NCBI GenBank assembly: GCA_030063045.1
Contig: JAQSEB010000005.1
Coordinates: 1,501,001 to 1,565,000, forward strand
Reading direction: 5' to 3'
DNA from: Pratylenchus scribneri
Taxonomy: Eukaryota > Nematoda > Chromadorea > Rhabditida > Pratylenchidae
DNA length: 64,000 nucleotides
Positions 25,001 through 34,475 of this stretch are shown here, one piece after another (position 1 is the first letter of the stretch; each line of letters starts with the position of its first letter). The translations under genes and the position numbers were made by a program. The notes beneath the pieces were generated by a model that saw nothing but the letters and a program-made list of their open reading frames with translations, was not told where the DNA came from and did not search any database.

Positions 25001-27208
25001 AGGCATTTATCATTGAAAATTTCCAAAAATTTCCATAAATTTTTGTGCAGTTTGTCCAAATGCGCAAATTTTTGCCACCCCATCGAACGCTGAATGAAGT
25101 GGATTTGGCACAGGCAAAGGCCAAATTGGCCAAGGAGGTCCTCTATGAAGTGCCGGGCCAACTGATTGGATACATGAAGGTAACGAAATAAAAATATTAA
25201 TAAATGCAGGGAAATGGTCCCAAGAGAATAGGGAGGAATAGGGAATATTGGAATTGCTTCATTCGTTTTTCGGCCATATCCCAACGAGGCAATAGTCAAT
25301 TTTGGAAGACAATATACTATTAGAAAGCTCAAAGTGTCCTCTCTACAAAATAGCCTTATTAATTTTGATAAATTACTTTAAATAAACAACAAAAATGAAC
25401 AATACCATTAAATAGGCAATAGAGGATAATTGAATAACTTCTTAATTTGGCCCATAACTCAACGGGACTATTGCCAATTTGGAAAGGAAATATAATATAC
25501 CTTTCGAAAGTACAAAGTGTTTCTACAAAAGGCCATAATTAATTTTGTTAAATTAATTCAAATAAATATTAAAATGAGGACCCAGAGACTAATTAAGGAA
25601 GTATAGGGGACTATATATAGATAGCCTTAAGTTTTTTGGCTTTTTCTCAACTATGCAATAGCCAATTTTGGAAGACAATAAAGCAAATTAAAGAAACGAT
25701 TTTCCTTTGCAAAGTGAAAAGTTGCTTTATTAATTTTGTTAAATTACCTTAAATAAATGGACGACTTCCAGCAGATTAAATAGGAAAGTATCAATGAAAT
25801 GCCTACTTAAGTTTTTGCCCATAGTACAACAAAACAATAGCCAATTTGGAGTGATAATAACCAGAGAAAAGCTCAAAGTTTCCCCTAAAATGGCTTTATT
25901 TAATTAAAATTCAACAGCAAAAATTTAAATAAAATTCAGCAAACAAAAATTTAGACGCAACACGAATAATTTAAGGAAAAGCCGTTCCTTTATTGTTCAC
26001 ATTATTTCATTTCAAAATTAGAAAGCCACTTTTCAGAGGACATTTAGGGCTTTCAATTAGTATACTGCCTTCTCAGAATGGCAATTAACTCACCAAGTTA
26101 TAGGCCAAAAACCGATGAAGCATTTAAAATCGGCGGCGATAAAAATGATTCATTTTATTTTTGTGTAAAATATTTTCATTTTTTTAAAAGAATGAAATAG
26201 GAAAAAATATTTTAAAAAAATAAATCATCAAATTTTCCAAATTCAGTCCAAAGGAATTCACCCGCGCAATCCGGACGATCCATTCACCGAAATGGACTGG
26301 GCCGTCCAAAGGGTCAAGGATGCGGAATTGGGTGCTGGAGCCAGGCGGAGCAGCAGTCTGAAAACAAGCAAGGAAATGTTGGCCAGCCTCCAAAAACCGC
26401 GCAAATCTGGTTAGCCTATAAATTCTTATATTTTGGCCAATAAATTTTACACATTAGTCAATAATCAATATCTCCGAAATTTTTCGTGCCGTTAATAAAA
26501 CTTTCATTACATTCGGTTAATCACTTTCAAGCATTTTGATAAAAAAAATGGTTGCTCAAATTCTAATTGGCCATAATGTTATGGCCATAAACGAAAAATG
26601 CCCGCTTTTAGTTTATTTTGTTGCTTTTTTGATCATAAATTTTTGCTAAATTCAATTAAATTCTCGAATTCTTTCTCTAAATAACTTACCGAATTATTGA
26701 TGTCAAATTTGTTTAAAGCTAATATCCTATTCAAATTAATGTCTAAAATTCGGATACGAAATTTTAACCCATTCTTTACGACCCTCATTTTAATAGGTTG
26801 CGCTTGCGACATGCCCCGTTGAAATATGGAAATTTTTTTTCTTTCTGTTGAACTATTTTAATTCCCAATAAAAAAAAGAATTTTTTAAAAGTTTTATTAA
26901 TGCCCATGAAAGATGATTACTGATGACTGATGAGTGCGCTATTTGGTATTTGCTAATTGCCCTGGTTTTAAACAATTTTATAAGGACTTCTGTCGAAAAA
27001 TAGGCATTTCTGAAGAAAAATGCTAATCCTAGTTTTATCTTTAGGCCTTATTTAATATCATTTTTTATTTTATTTATTTTAATTGTTTTTTCCAGTTTCA
27101 GTGGTAAGCCAATACGGCGGTTCACCTCGAACACATCGAAGGCTGTTGCCTACTCCACCGGACGAGGATGGTTTGACTGCAGATATGCAGCGGGCATCAT
27201 TCTTTTGA
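13062..27208 (+). CDS. Copine family protein, 13 exons, 697 aa
   Basis: Exons: 13062-13330, 14109-14289, 15105-15250, 19655-19943, 20715-20810, 21135-21250, 21973-22126, 22381-22452, 22923-23156, 24871-25002, 25051-25179, 26247-26409, 27096-27208. Phases match throughout and give 697 residues. Residues about 80-215 form C2A (RELKDLDPDECIDPYC, WELLGQTEVIGN) and about 220-325 form C2B (GHNLDRKDFLGKCDPFLK, ending in FDWDQDGNHDLVG). The family's basic linker LINEKKLKKHKKY follows, then the copine/vWA domain at about 365-605 (FLDYIRGG, AVDFTKSN as MIDAS, YGFGAKIP, LIITDGAITD, KRDIVQFV). A basic, Ser/Pro-rich tail unlike short copines ends the protein. Copines bind phospholipid membranes in a Ca2+-dependent way; nematode members include NRA-1 and GEM-4, but I cannot tell which this matches. 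Introns after exons 5, 7 and 10 need GC donors. Confidence 0.95.
13585..13870. mobile_element. Palindromic element, core type (copine intron 1)
   Basis: One copy of a recurrent family. The left side has 'acccaatcgatggatctcat' with 'cgagacgcatc', the middle has 'aaaccgtttaataccc' and 'tttaattgttgacc', and the right side has the inverted counterpart 'ccattcaatgcg' with 'ccagctctatccaattttgg'. It has no coding capacity. Confidence 0.7.
14365..14660. mobile_element. Palindromic MITE with AAAGAGCAGA arms (copine intron 2)
   Basis: Inverted arms of about 100 bp: the left arm runs 'atcaaattaaagagcagact' and 'attttatttaaattggtt', and the right arm is its reverse complement ending 'ctctttaatttgatacc'. 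Related copies lie at about 32,010-32,310 and 47,040-47,345. It has no coding capacity. Confidence 0.7.
14730..15025. mobile_element. Palindromic element, long-arm type (copine intron 2)
   Basis: The arms begin 'gacttctagtaaatcagc' with 'aaccggttttagacc' and end with the inverted equivalent 'gattggaagtc'. The inner arms carry 'tgtagatctcattgagacgc' and its reverse complement. It is the same family as the copies at 18.8, 50.2 and 59.5-60.1 kb. Confidence 0.75.
15439..15964. mobile_element. hAT-like MITE, 526 bp, TSD CGGAGCAT
   Basis: The termini CAGGGATGCCAT / ATGGCATCCCTG are perfect inverted repeats, flanked by identical 8-bp duplications CGGAGCAT at 15431-15438 and 15965-15972. CAGGG-type ends plus an 8-bp duplication are hAT hallmarks. 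The interior has 'gggaaaa'/'ccaggttttt' repeats and four tandem copies of a roughly 31-bp unit beginning 'tttttcgctgcgcg' (about 15,600-15,710). No transposase is present, so it is nonautonomous. It sits in copine intron 3. Confidence 0.9.
16400..17229 (-). CDS. Probable secreted poly-glycine protein nested in copine intron 3
   Basis: I do not recognise the family. An ATG at 17229 (reverse strand) starts MHFAVLFLIILTAINLLSVC, a clear signal peptide. It is followed by YCCECFGG, a glycine run of about 20 residues, and then a charged segment with two more cysteines (DRCEC). The start lies 26 nt after an acceptor-like CTTTTAG, compatible with spliced-leader addition. The frame is open to a stop at 16921. 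A strong donor C|GTAAGG occurs at about 17,046, and an open block at 16400-16632 after an AG could be a second exon. In that block the phase from GTAAGG gives a Lys/Arg-rich tail, while another frame gives a Gln-rich tail ending MDLMINYNI. Exon 1 alone (105 aa or fewer) is the safer model. The opposite strand is copine intron. Confidence 0.45.
16637..16730. repeat. Degenerate telomere-like TTAGGG tract
   Basis: Irregular runs of 'ggttagggtt', 'ctaggggc' and 'ggggttagggtagggg' resemble interstitial, degenerate (T/C)TAGGG repeats. They lie between the two candidate exons of the nested gene. Similar 'cccctaaccct'-type text recurs at 18,070-18,130 and 40,580-40,630. Confidence 0.6.
17394..18711. 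mobile_element. Long-TIR element, 1.3 kb, 10-bp direct flanks (Mutator-like)
   Basis: Arms of about 120 bp are inverted copies: CTTAATTGTCCCTCAAAA on the left (from 17400) and its reverse complement on the right (to about 18,704). Each arm contains repeated 'tttgatgtaaaattcagccc'-type units. The flanks TTTTCTTTAA at 17384-17393 and 18712-18721 are identical, as expected for a 9-11 bp Mutator-type duplication. The interior (17,660-18,520) is a second, nested inverted repeat of 'ggccactagaaggtcgg', 'gcgcgggatatatccgga' and 'ccctatatcc' units. No transposase is visible. Confidence 0.85.
18755..19055. mobile_element. Palindromic element, long-arm type (copine intron 3)
   Basis: The left end is 'gacttttattaaatcagaaa' with 'ccggtcttag'; the right end is the inverted form 'accgatttctgatttatta' with 'aaaagcc'. 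The inner arms carry 'agattttatcaagatgcatc' and its complement. It is noncoding. Confidence 0.75.
19980..20655. repeat. Tandem array, unit about 36 bp (copine intron 4)
   Basis: About 18 imperfect copies of a unit combining 'gaaagaaacacatttatta' and 'ggcaaaacacattttc'. Units vary by small indels and substitutions. Long reverse-strand frames through the array (MCFLPENV...-like) are by-products of the repeat. The array fills most of the intron between copine exons 4 and 5. Confidence 0.9.
21290..21880. mobile_element. Palindromic element carrying nine 46-bp tandem units (copine intron 6)
   Basis: The flanking text is the standard core element ('aaccaattataatttagtt' on the left, 'ttatatgccattcaatgtgg' and 'tgacaagatctatcc' on the right). 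The internal segment is repeated nine times at exact 46-bp spacing (about 21,421-21,833); its landmarks are 'gggtttaaaccgtttaatac' and 'ccctttaattgttgacc'. Units are almost identical, so the expansion looks recent. Confidence 0.9.
23635..24290. mobile_element. Nested inverted-repeat element (copine intron 9)
   Basis: The outer arms are 'ggtaatgcaattccaaaatt' plus 'atattccaac' on the left and the inverted 'ggttggaataaattttggaa' plus 'ttgcatt' on the right. A second inverted pair lies inside: 'tttgcagatgcgttggaagg' with 'gcacaaaaagg' at 23,772 and its reverse complement at about 24,130-24,165. A third pair is built on 'tattggaacactcc' and 'ggagtgttccaat'. No transposase frame is present. Confidence 0.75.
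25205..25925. repeat. Four diverged tandem repeats of about 190 bp (copine intron 11)
   Basis: Blocks starting around 25,205, 25,400, 25,590 and 25,790 each contain, in order, a 'taggcaatag' or 'gaaagtat' motif, 'gcccataactcaac'-like text, 'caatagccaattttggaaga', 'aaagctcaaagtgt' and 'ggctttattaattttg'. They are degenerate copies of one local duplication with no coding content. Confidence 0.65.
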
Positions 27209-27354
27209 AAACCGGAAAATACCAAAAAAAATTGCAAAAAACACTTATTTTTTCTCCAATTTTCCCCCAAATTTTCCCCTCTCCAATTTCAATTTTAAAA
27301 ATTGACAAATAAAATATAAAAATGTTACGCAGAGAAAATAATAAGGGTTTATTC

Positions 27355-27580
27355 TGCAAACCATATACCCAAAATTGGATAGAGCTGGTCAAATTGCATT
27401 GAATGGTATATAATTTGGTAATGGTTAGGTCAACAATTAATGGCTATTAAACGGTTTAAACCATTTTTGGTTTGATGGTTCAAAACTATGTTAGAATTGG
27501 ATTAAACCCAAACCAAAACATTAATGATGCATTTTAAAGAGATCTATCGATTGAGTATAAGGTTTATGGATCCAGTAAAT
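27355..27580. mobile_element. Palindromic element, core type, reverse orientation
   Basis: It holds 'accatatacccaaaattgga' with 'tagagctggtc' on the left, 'ggttaggtcaacaattaatg' and 'taaacggtttaaacc' centrally, and 'gagatctatcgattgagtat' on the right. Relative to the 13.6-kb copy it is inverted. It lies between the copine stop codon and gene A. Confidence 0.7.
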
Positions 27581-28212
27581 AAAAACCTTGAATCTTTCAC
27601 TCTTTTCCTAATTTCAGTTTTTCCGCCAAATATTCGATAAAGTTCCAAGCAATCGAAATATTTTATAGCATTGGAAAAAAGGTAAAATAAAACTGCTCGG
27701 AAGATTTTCATCGTAATGACAGCTGTTGCCTATTTTACCTTTATCTTTTTTACGTTTTCTCATTTGTTACTCTTTTCATTTCGGGCTCATTTGCTTTAAG
27801 CCAAATTCCACCAATTTTTCTATGCCTTTTGCTTTGCTGTTTGCTATTTGCCAACATCGTCAATTTTCTTTTTATATTTTCCTTGTGAAAAGATTATTAT
27901 TAAAATTATTGTTGTTCAAAGTCGGTTTCGATTTCAGAAAATCGATAAAATTTGAACCCAAAATTTGGAATTTTGCTCATTAGAAAGAACCGAAAATAGA
28001 AACTCAAACCTTTATCGAAAACCTTTTTAAAAACCGAAAAATGGATTTTAGGAAAATTCCGGTTTCTGATCAACTTTAGGTCATAAAAATTATCAATCTT
28101 AAGATAAGAGGAATTTTTTACTCTATTCTACATTAACAATTATGTAAAAAATTAATTATTTAATTTTTAAAGCAATCCAAATTCTGATTACACCAACTCA
28201 AAAAATAGAAAT

Positions 28213-28780
28213 ATGGAATCGCGCACATCCAATTTGTCGGCCCAAATGTATAGGCATGGCGACTATCAATTGCGATTGGCCCGTTCCTCGGCCTATGTTC
28301 GTGCAAAAGTTGCACCGAATTTGGCCAAAACATTGGTGAGCTTTATTGGGGAGATAAAAAATATGAGGGCCGGATTTTAGCACAAATGGCAAAATAGGTT
28401 CCTAAAGTTTTTTTCTGGAATTTCTAAAAATAGATTTCGGAACCTTGAAAAAGGTGATTTTTGGTTTTTATTACATTTTTTTGAAGAACTTTTCCCTGAA
28501 AAAATGCCAAAATAAATAAAATAAGTCAAAAAATTCCATCAAAACATAAAATAATTACTCAAAAACATTATTTATTTACTTTTCTCATCAAATCTGATAC
28601 ATTCAAAAATGTTCAAAATTTAAAATTTCAGTCCTAAAAAATAAAAAAAACCGTTTTTTACAGCAAAAATGCCCAAAATGCTTGGTGCTCGTCGACATGC
28701 GACTCCATGCAAAATGTCCATCTGATGGATTATATCAACCGTATCAATGGGTGCTGGACCCGGAACGATGGTATTTGTGA
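28213..28780 (+). CDS. Gene A: small protein, tentative member of the Tyr-rich cluster, 2 exons
   Basis: Exon 28213-28335 (41 codons, phase 0, donor TTG|GTGAGC) joins exon 28664-28780 (acceptor TTTTACAG, phase 0) to give a 79-aa protein. It begins MESRTSNLSAQ and contains LRLARSSAYVRAKVAPNLAK, resembling the R-S/T-R-S N-terminal segment of genes B to D. The last exon has CPKC and the aromatic stretch DGLYQPYQWVLDPERWYL before TGA. An acceptor-like AAAG at about 28,171 precedes the ATG. A GTATTT near the stop could act as a donor, so the gene may extend further. I do not recognise the family, and gene A has far fewer Tyr residues than B to D. Confidence 0.5.
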
Positions 28781-29007
28781 AGAAAATAGAAGAAAGAATT
28801 GAACAATGAGAAGAAATTGGAAATATAATTTGGAATTTATTCAAAATGAAAATTATCCATTTTTGAATGTATTTTTTAATAACCATTTGATTTGAGAATT
28901 GAATAAAAAATGGAATAAATGTGCTTAATAAATACGAAAAATAGGATATAAGTATTTTTAGCTCTGAAAAATGGGAATTCATAGTCAAGAAAAAATGTAA
29001 AATGGAG

Positions 29008-29672
29008 GAGCAAAATCAGGCGGAATTATAAAAAATCAGAATAGGCGGAATTATTCAAAATCAGAACAGGCGGAATTATTAAAAATCAGAACAGGCGGAA
29101 TTATTAAAAATCAGAACAGGCGGAATTATTAAAATCAGAACAGGCGGAATTATTTATAATCAGAACAGGCGGAATTATTAAAATCAGAACAGGCGGAATT
29201 ATTAAAATCAGAACAGGCGGAATTATTAAAATCAGAACAGGCGGAATTATTTAAAACCAGAACAGGCGGAATTATTAAAATCAGAACAGGCGGAATTATT
29301 TATAATCAGAACAGGCGGAATAATTAAAATCAGAACAGGCGGAATTATTTAAAACCAGAACAGGCGGAATTATTAAAATCAGAACAGGCGAAATTATTTA
29401 AAACCAGAACAGGCGGAATTATTTAAAATCAGAACAGGCGGAATTATTTAAAACCAGAACAGGCGGAATTATTAAAATCAGAACAGGCGGAATTATTTAA
29501 AACCAGAACAGGCGGAATTATTTAAAATCAGAACAGGCGGAATTATTTATAATCAGAACAGGCGGAATTATTAAAATCAGAACAGGCGGAATTATTTAAA
29601 ACCAGAACAGGCGGAATTATTTAAAATCAGAACAGGCGGAATTATTTAAAATCAGAACAGGCGGAATTAATT
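29008..29672. repeat. Minisatellite, unit about 25 bp
   Basis: About 26 copies of a unit containing 'cagaacaggcggaattatt', separated by 'aaaat', 'taaaac' or 'tataat' spacers. The array begins about 230 bp after the gene A stop. Spacer variants alternate in blocks (for example the 'aaaacc' type), which suggests higher-order duplication of several units at once. Confidence 0.95.
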
Positions 29673-30195
29673 TATTTTTTCTCTTTAAATAGGCATAATT
29701 TAATTAATCTACATTTTAATCCAATTTTTTTAGACAATTTTGCAATTTTTTTTATCATTTTTTAAAATAAATTTATTAATTTGAAAAATAATATTTTTTT
29801 GAATTACTCAATTCTGCCAAATTGTTTTCGCTTTGATTTTTTTAATTAATTGAGTTGAAGTTAAAATTCATTTTTAATCTTTAATTTAAATTCCATTTAA
29901 TATTTTTTGGTCCCCTGTGATCTAAATTCCTACATTTTTTCTTTCCCTATTTTATATTCTTTGTTGATTCAAAAAGTTGCTCCTCCCAATGGATGTGTGG
30001 GCGAAATATACTCAATGTACTCTCCTCAATTCACTTTCTCTATCGGCCACATTTTTATTCTGTTTTTCGTTCGAAGAATTTTGGGCCAGCAATGTTTGAA
30101 AGATTGGCCAACCAACAAATCAATGTTTGCCTCATTTTGAATCAGAAAACCTCCCACGGAATTTTTCACGTTTACCATTCCGATGTGCCTTGAAG

Positions 30196-30230
30196 GCAGA
30201 GTGTATATTGGGCTATATAACTGACTGAGG
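30196..30230 (+). promoter_or_regulatory. Possible TATA-type promoter for gene B
   Basis: TATATAA at 30214-30220 lies in a relatively GC-rich segment (30,150-30,330) upstream of gene B. The distance to the gene B start codon is about 650 bp, which would require a 5' UTR intron or trans-splicing. The assignment rests on motif and position only. Confidence 0.25.
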
Positions 30231-30868
30231 CAATAGCTTTTTGAACAGCTGGCTTTTTCCCCCTTCAAATGTCCTATGTTTTGCCGATTTGGGTGGATGA
30301 GGTGAATGAATGGATGCAGCCTCTGGATGAATGCTAGTCGACAAATGGCCAAACAAAATAGAAGGCCAAATGGAATGAATGGCCTTGGACAAATACCGAT
30401 GCCCTTTCACCCCTTTCTTTTTTCCTCCATTGACCCAAAAGCTCGCTCCCAGGCCCATATTCTTTGGATGTTGCTGAACAGCTGTTCGCCCAAAATTAAG
30501 CATTCGTCCTTTTTCCTTAAGCTTTCTTCTTTGGCTTTTTTATTTCACATCCATTTAGCCATGTGTCAAAACTGCCCTTTCATCTTCCTAATCCTAACCA
30601 AACAAAAATGTTTGCTTGATCCAATTTTAATTGTTTAGTCTTTTTCTCCTCCTTGATTTTGGCGCCACGATTTCTATCTTAACAATCGGTGGGATTGATG
30701 GATTTTTCACGCTTTCTCGCTCTTTCCTCTCTATTCAATTTTCTCACGATTTTTTTTTCAATTTTTGGCCATTCTGGCAGAAATTCCTTTCATTTATCCT
30801 CACTTCTAACATTAATTTCAGTCAAAATTTCAGAGAAAATTCTCTGATTTTGGGCAAAACAACGCGCA

Positions 30869-33169
30869 ATGTCGGACTATGCCTTGGTGCGAACCCGGTC
30901 GGCCCTTTCCCTGGCTCCAAGTAGTCCGGTTCTCCTCTCCCGAACCTATTCCGTGCCCAATTTGAGCGTGTAAGTTCACCGTTTTCATTCAATTTAAGCC
31001 CATCACCATAAATAATTATGGATTTGAATATCCCGGATAGAATTAACGAGTAATTAGTTATGATGAACCAAATCAACCCATTATTTCGATAAACCCGAAT
31101 TGGCAATTTGTCACCAAGCATTCAAGCCATTTAATATCTTTTTTATACCATTTGGTTGGGTACTTTTTCTAGAACTTTTTGATATATTAATCAAAATCTA
31201 TTTGGCCAGACTGTTGTTATGGTCATTCAAATTAAAACTGCCCCAATTTTTGGTCATATTTTTCCAACAAATTCTTTTTATTTAAAAATTTTATTATATC
31301 AGAGTTATAAATATGAAATTTGCTAAACTTTAATTAAATACTTACTGTATAACCTCTTGTAAAGCCCCAGGGGATTATTTTTCAACCCCTCCAAAAGGTG
31401 GGGAATTATTGGAGGGAGGGTTTAAAAGAGGTTATATCTTATATTGAAAATTTTAATTTAAATAAATTCGGGTGCCCAAGTTTCGCTTAAGATTAAGAAT
31501 ATTCTTTAGGTTCTTTATTTTATTTCGGCGTAATCAATTTATTTTATGAGATTTAAAGCTTTCTGGACTTCTGCTCCTATTAAGAGTTAAGTCAAATATA
31601 CAACCGGTTTGGGTTTAAAACCATCAATGGCCAAATTTTTTAAATCAAAACCTTCAAAATTTGCAGATATCGCCCGACCTGGTCTTCCACCTACTATTAC
31701 CCATATTACAGCTGGCGCTATAATGTATGTTTTTTTTTTGTTTTCTCCGCCTTCAATTTTGATGCTTTTCCCCCATTTTTCAGTACCCATATCGCTATCG
31801 GGACTATTGGCTGTCCGATTATTCCTCCTATTATCCATCCTATCGCTCCTGGTTCCCCTATCGAAATTATTACTACAGGTTAGTTTTATGGCTTTTTAAA
31901 TAATTAATTAAAATTCCCATCAATTTCAGCGACTACTACTATTCCCCATATTATTGGTAAATTTGGGGGAAATAATTTAAAACAGCCCAACTTGTCGTCT
32001 AGTCGATTTGTTTTGAATGTTTATAACTCGTCATAGATTGAATCGATTTTGATAATTTTATTACCTATACCTAATTAAAGTTCAGATTTTGTCTATCCAT
32101 AGAAATTATTTAGAATCTTCAAGTTAGCCCAAAAAAACAAAGACAATTGATTTTTATGATGAATTGGAGCGAAATTTTCAATGGTTTTTTTTGGGCATAA
32201 ATCCAAAAATTTTGAACCAGTTTAAATAAAATTAATTTTATTTGACAGTCAAAAGTCTGCTCTCTTTAACTAGATAACAAAATTATCAAAATTGGTTCAA
32301 TCATTGATGATTTATTCTAAACGGCGACAATTTTAGACGGTGACAAGTTGGACTATGCCGTTGATTTAATTATGAATTTTATTTTTCAATTTTTAGGTAT
32401 TACCCATACAGCTATTTCAGCCGATACAAAAGCTACTTGTAAGTTTTTTTTATGTATTTTAAAAATTTGTGATTGGTCTTAAGGGCATTTGGCAACGGCC
32501 ACTTAATTTTAACGGCTTCTATACTGGTTTTATTAAAGATAGGTTTTTGGTGGTTATTCCCTCTTCGAGATATTGGCTAAATACCAATGCCAGGAATTCA
32601 AGCAGTATTCCAGCGTTTTTATTCATTGTAGTATGGGCCAAATTAAAATAGCTGTCTGAAAATCCAACTGGTTTTTGAGTTTTGACATAAAAATTAAAAG
32701 AATAAATCTTAATAAAATGTGGCCCCTTTCTGCTAAATACCCTTAGGGTGACAAATTCCTCAATCTAAATTTCAACATTACTAGAGAGTGGATTTTTAGA
32801 TTAATTGCGAATTTCAATTGAGAAAAAGAGAAAAGCATTAAACACAATGTTTTTGAATGAATATTTATTACATATTTTTAAGTAATTTTTTAACCTATTT
32901 TATCTGCTGATTTGTCACTTTTTCGGTGTAATATTTCATTATAAAAAAGCAATCAAAAACCAAAAATTTCTTTTTGCTTTCGAATAAAATTTGAATTTAC
33001 TAAAAAAAATAAATACGTAAATACCTATTTTGTGGTGAGACCTAAAAATCCACTCGCTAATATAATTAATAAAATATAAAATCTCAGCAATTTGCCCAGA
33101 TACGATTACGATTGGCCCTACTATTATCGACGGTACCCGTACTATTCCTATCCATACTACTATTATTAG
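30869..33169 (+). CDS. Gene B: tyrosine-rich protein, 6 exons, 134 aa
   Basis: Exons: 30869-30969, 31667-31724, 31784-31878, 31930-31956, 32397-32438, 33088-33169, all GT-AG with matching phases. The N-terminus MSDYALVRTRSALSLAP is followed by a second motif, LSRTYSVPNLSV. The remaining roughly 100 residues contain about 43 tyrosines, with Trp, Pro, Arg and Ser in runs such as WSSTYYYPYYSWRYN and PYYSYPYYYY just before the stop. No signal peptide or membrane segment is visible, so it is probably intracellular or structural. An acceptor-like TTTCAG at about 30,834 precedes the ATG. Genes C and D share the architecture. The function is unknown; the family is likely nematode-restricted (inference). 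Confidence 0.82.
32010..32310. mobile_element. Palindromic MITE, AAAGAGCAGA family (gene B intron)
   Basis: The right half is well preserved ('ccagtttaaataaaattaat', 'agtctgctctctttaac', 'aaaattatcaaaattgg') and matches the 14.4- and 47.0-kb copies. The left half is eroded. It lies in the intron before gene B exon 5. Confidence 0.55.
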
Positions 33170-33256
33170 AGCGAAAAATGAACAAAGATAAGTGGCTAAA
33201 TTCATTGAAATTTATTCCAATTTCCATTTTAAGATCAAATAACATCGACCCCTACT

Positions 33257-34475
33257 ATGCTGGATATGTTGGCTCGGCTCGGTATCGAAATATACTACTC
33301 AATAGTATATTTTTTATAATTAATTAATTCCCGTTTAAATTTGTTAAATTTGTGCGCAGGTATGGAGGACGGAATTCACAAAGGAATGGCACTCTATCGC
33401 CAAGGGGTATGCGTTCATATTTATGACATATTTATTTGAATGCCCTTATTAGGGAATTTTGACTATTTTGGTTAAAAATTGAACAATGAGGCGCTTTAGT
33501 AGAGCCCGGAAGGTTCCGGTTCCCGCTCGGGTTTTTTCGGGTACCCGACTCGGGTTTGATTCAGGAAACCCGAACCGAAAACCAGACCGACAAACTTGGC
33601 CAATTTTTAAGGATAAACCCGATCGGATTTCAGGAACCCGACCCGAAAACCGAGGAGTTCCGAGTCGGGTTTTTTAACGGGAAACACGAACCGTGAATCC
33701 GACCGAGACGCCTTGCCGGGCTCTACCCTTTAGTACCAAAGGGATTTTATTAGCCCTCGGGTAGTTTACACAATTTTTCCGTTGGGCAATTAGAGGCCTT
33801 TAAGAAAATACCTAAGTTTAATTTATAAATTTTATTGGAAAAATAGCAATTAAAATTAAGTCATCGAATAATAAAGAATACTGACTGAATGCCAACAATT
33901 TTTTTATAGCCATAGATCTACGAAGAAACTATCAATCCGTGAAAAATACAATTTAAAAGCTATAAATGTCCATTAGAATATATCGATTTAAAATTAAACA
34001 TTTGAAAGTGATTTGAGCCCTTGAAAAATTAATAAGAAATTTTTTGGTCTAAATTCATTATTGGCAAAATAATACTTATAATTAATTTTGGAAAATAAAT
34101 AGAATATATTTTTTGTAGAAGACATTCAAGCTTTCAAAAGGAATAATTCTATTCTGAATTGATTGATTCCATGCTGAACTATGGCCAAAAAATAGCATTC
34201 AAAAATAGCATTTATTGTCTGAAATTATACGATATTTTTGAGGGCATTCAATCAAATTTTCTATTCCCTTAAAAAATTCGCTTAAAATATTCCACAAATT
34301 CCAGACAATCTCATTCGACCAATTGAACCGAAACTGGTTGCATTCCAGCAGCTGGTTTCAACGGCACAAGGATTGGCGCCAACTCTACCTGTGGGACAGG
34401 GAACAATGCAGGCCCAGCACCCGAATAGAACAGAATTACCAAGCGGAATGGGTGCCAGGCTTCAATCCAAATTGA
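33257..34475 (+). CDS. Possible small gene, 3 exons, 80 aa, frame uncertain
   Basis: Exons 33257-33281, 33360-33406 and 34305-34475 stay open in a frame beginning MLDMLARLGMEDGIHKGMAL and ending YQAEWVPGFNPN with TGA exactly where coding-like composition stops. An AG (TTTTAAG) 23 nt before the ATG could be a spliced-leader site. Codons in the last exon favour C/G at the third position, as in the confirmed genes. A competing frame through the same exons (NIDPYYAGYVGSAR...) is Tyr-containing and phase-compatible with gene B exon 5, so this could instead be an alternative 3' end of gene B. I favour the first reading. Confidence 0.4.
33500..33725. mobile_element. hAT-like MITE, 226 bp
   Basis: The ends TAGAGCCCGG / CCGGGCTCTA are inverted repeats. 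The flanks CGCTTTAG (33492-33499) and CCCTTTAG (33726-33733) match at 7 of 8 positions, consistent with an aged 8-bp duplication. The interior is dense in 'cccgaaccgaaaacc'/'tcgggttttt' motifs. It lies in the long intron of the candidate gene at 33,257. Confidence 0.75.

Noticed and set aside
29008..29672. CRISPR-like array
   Set aside because: Units are contiguous tandem repeats with short, recurring spacers, in a eukaryotic intron-rich setting with no cas genes; it is a minisatellite.
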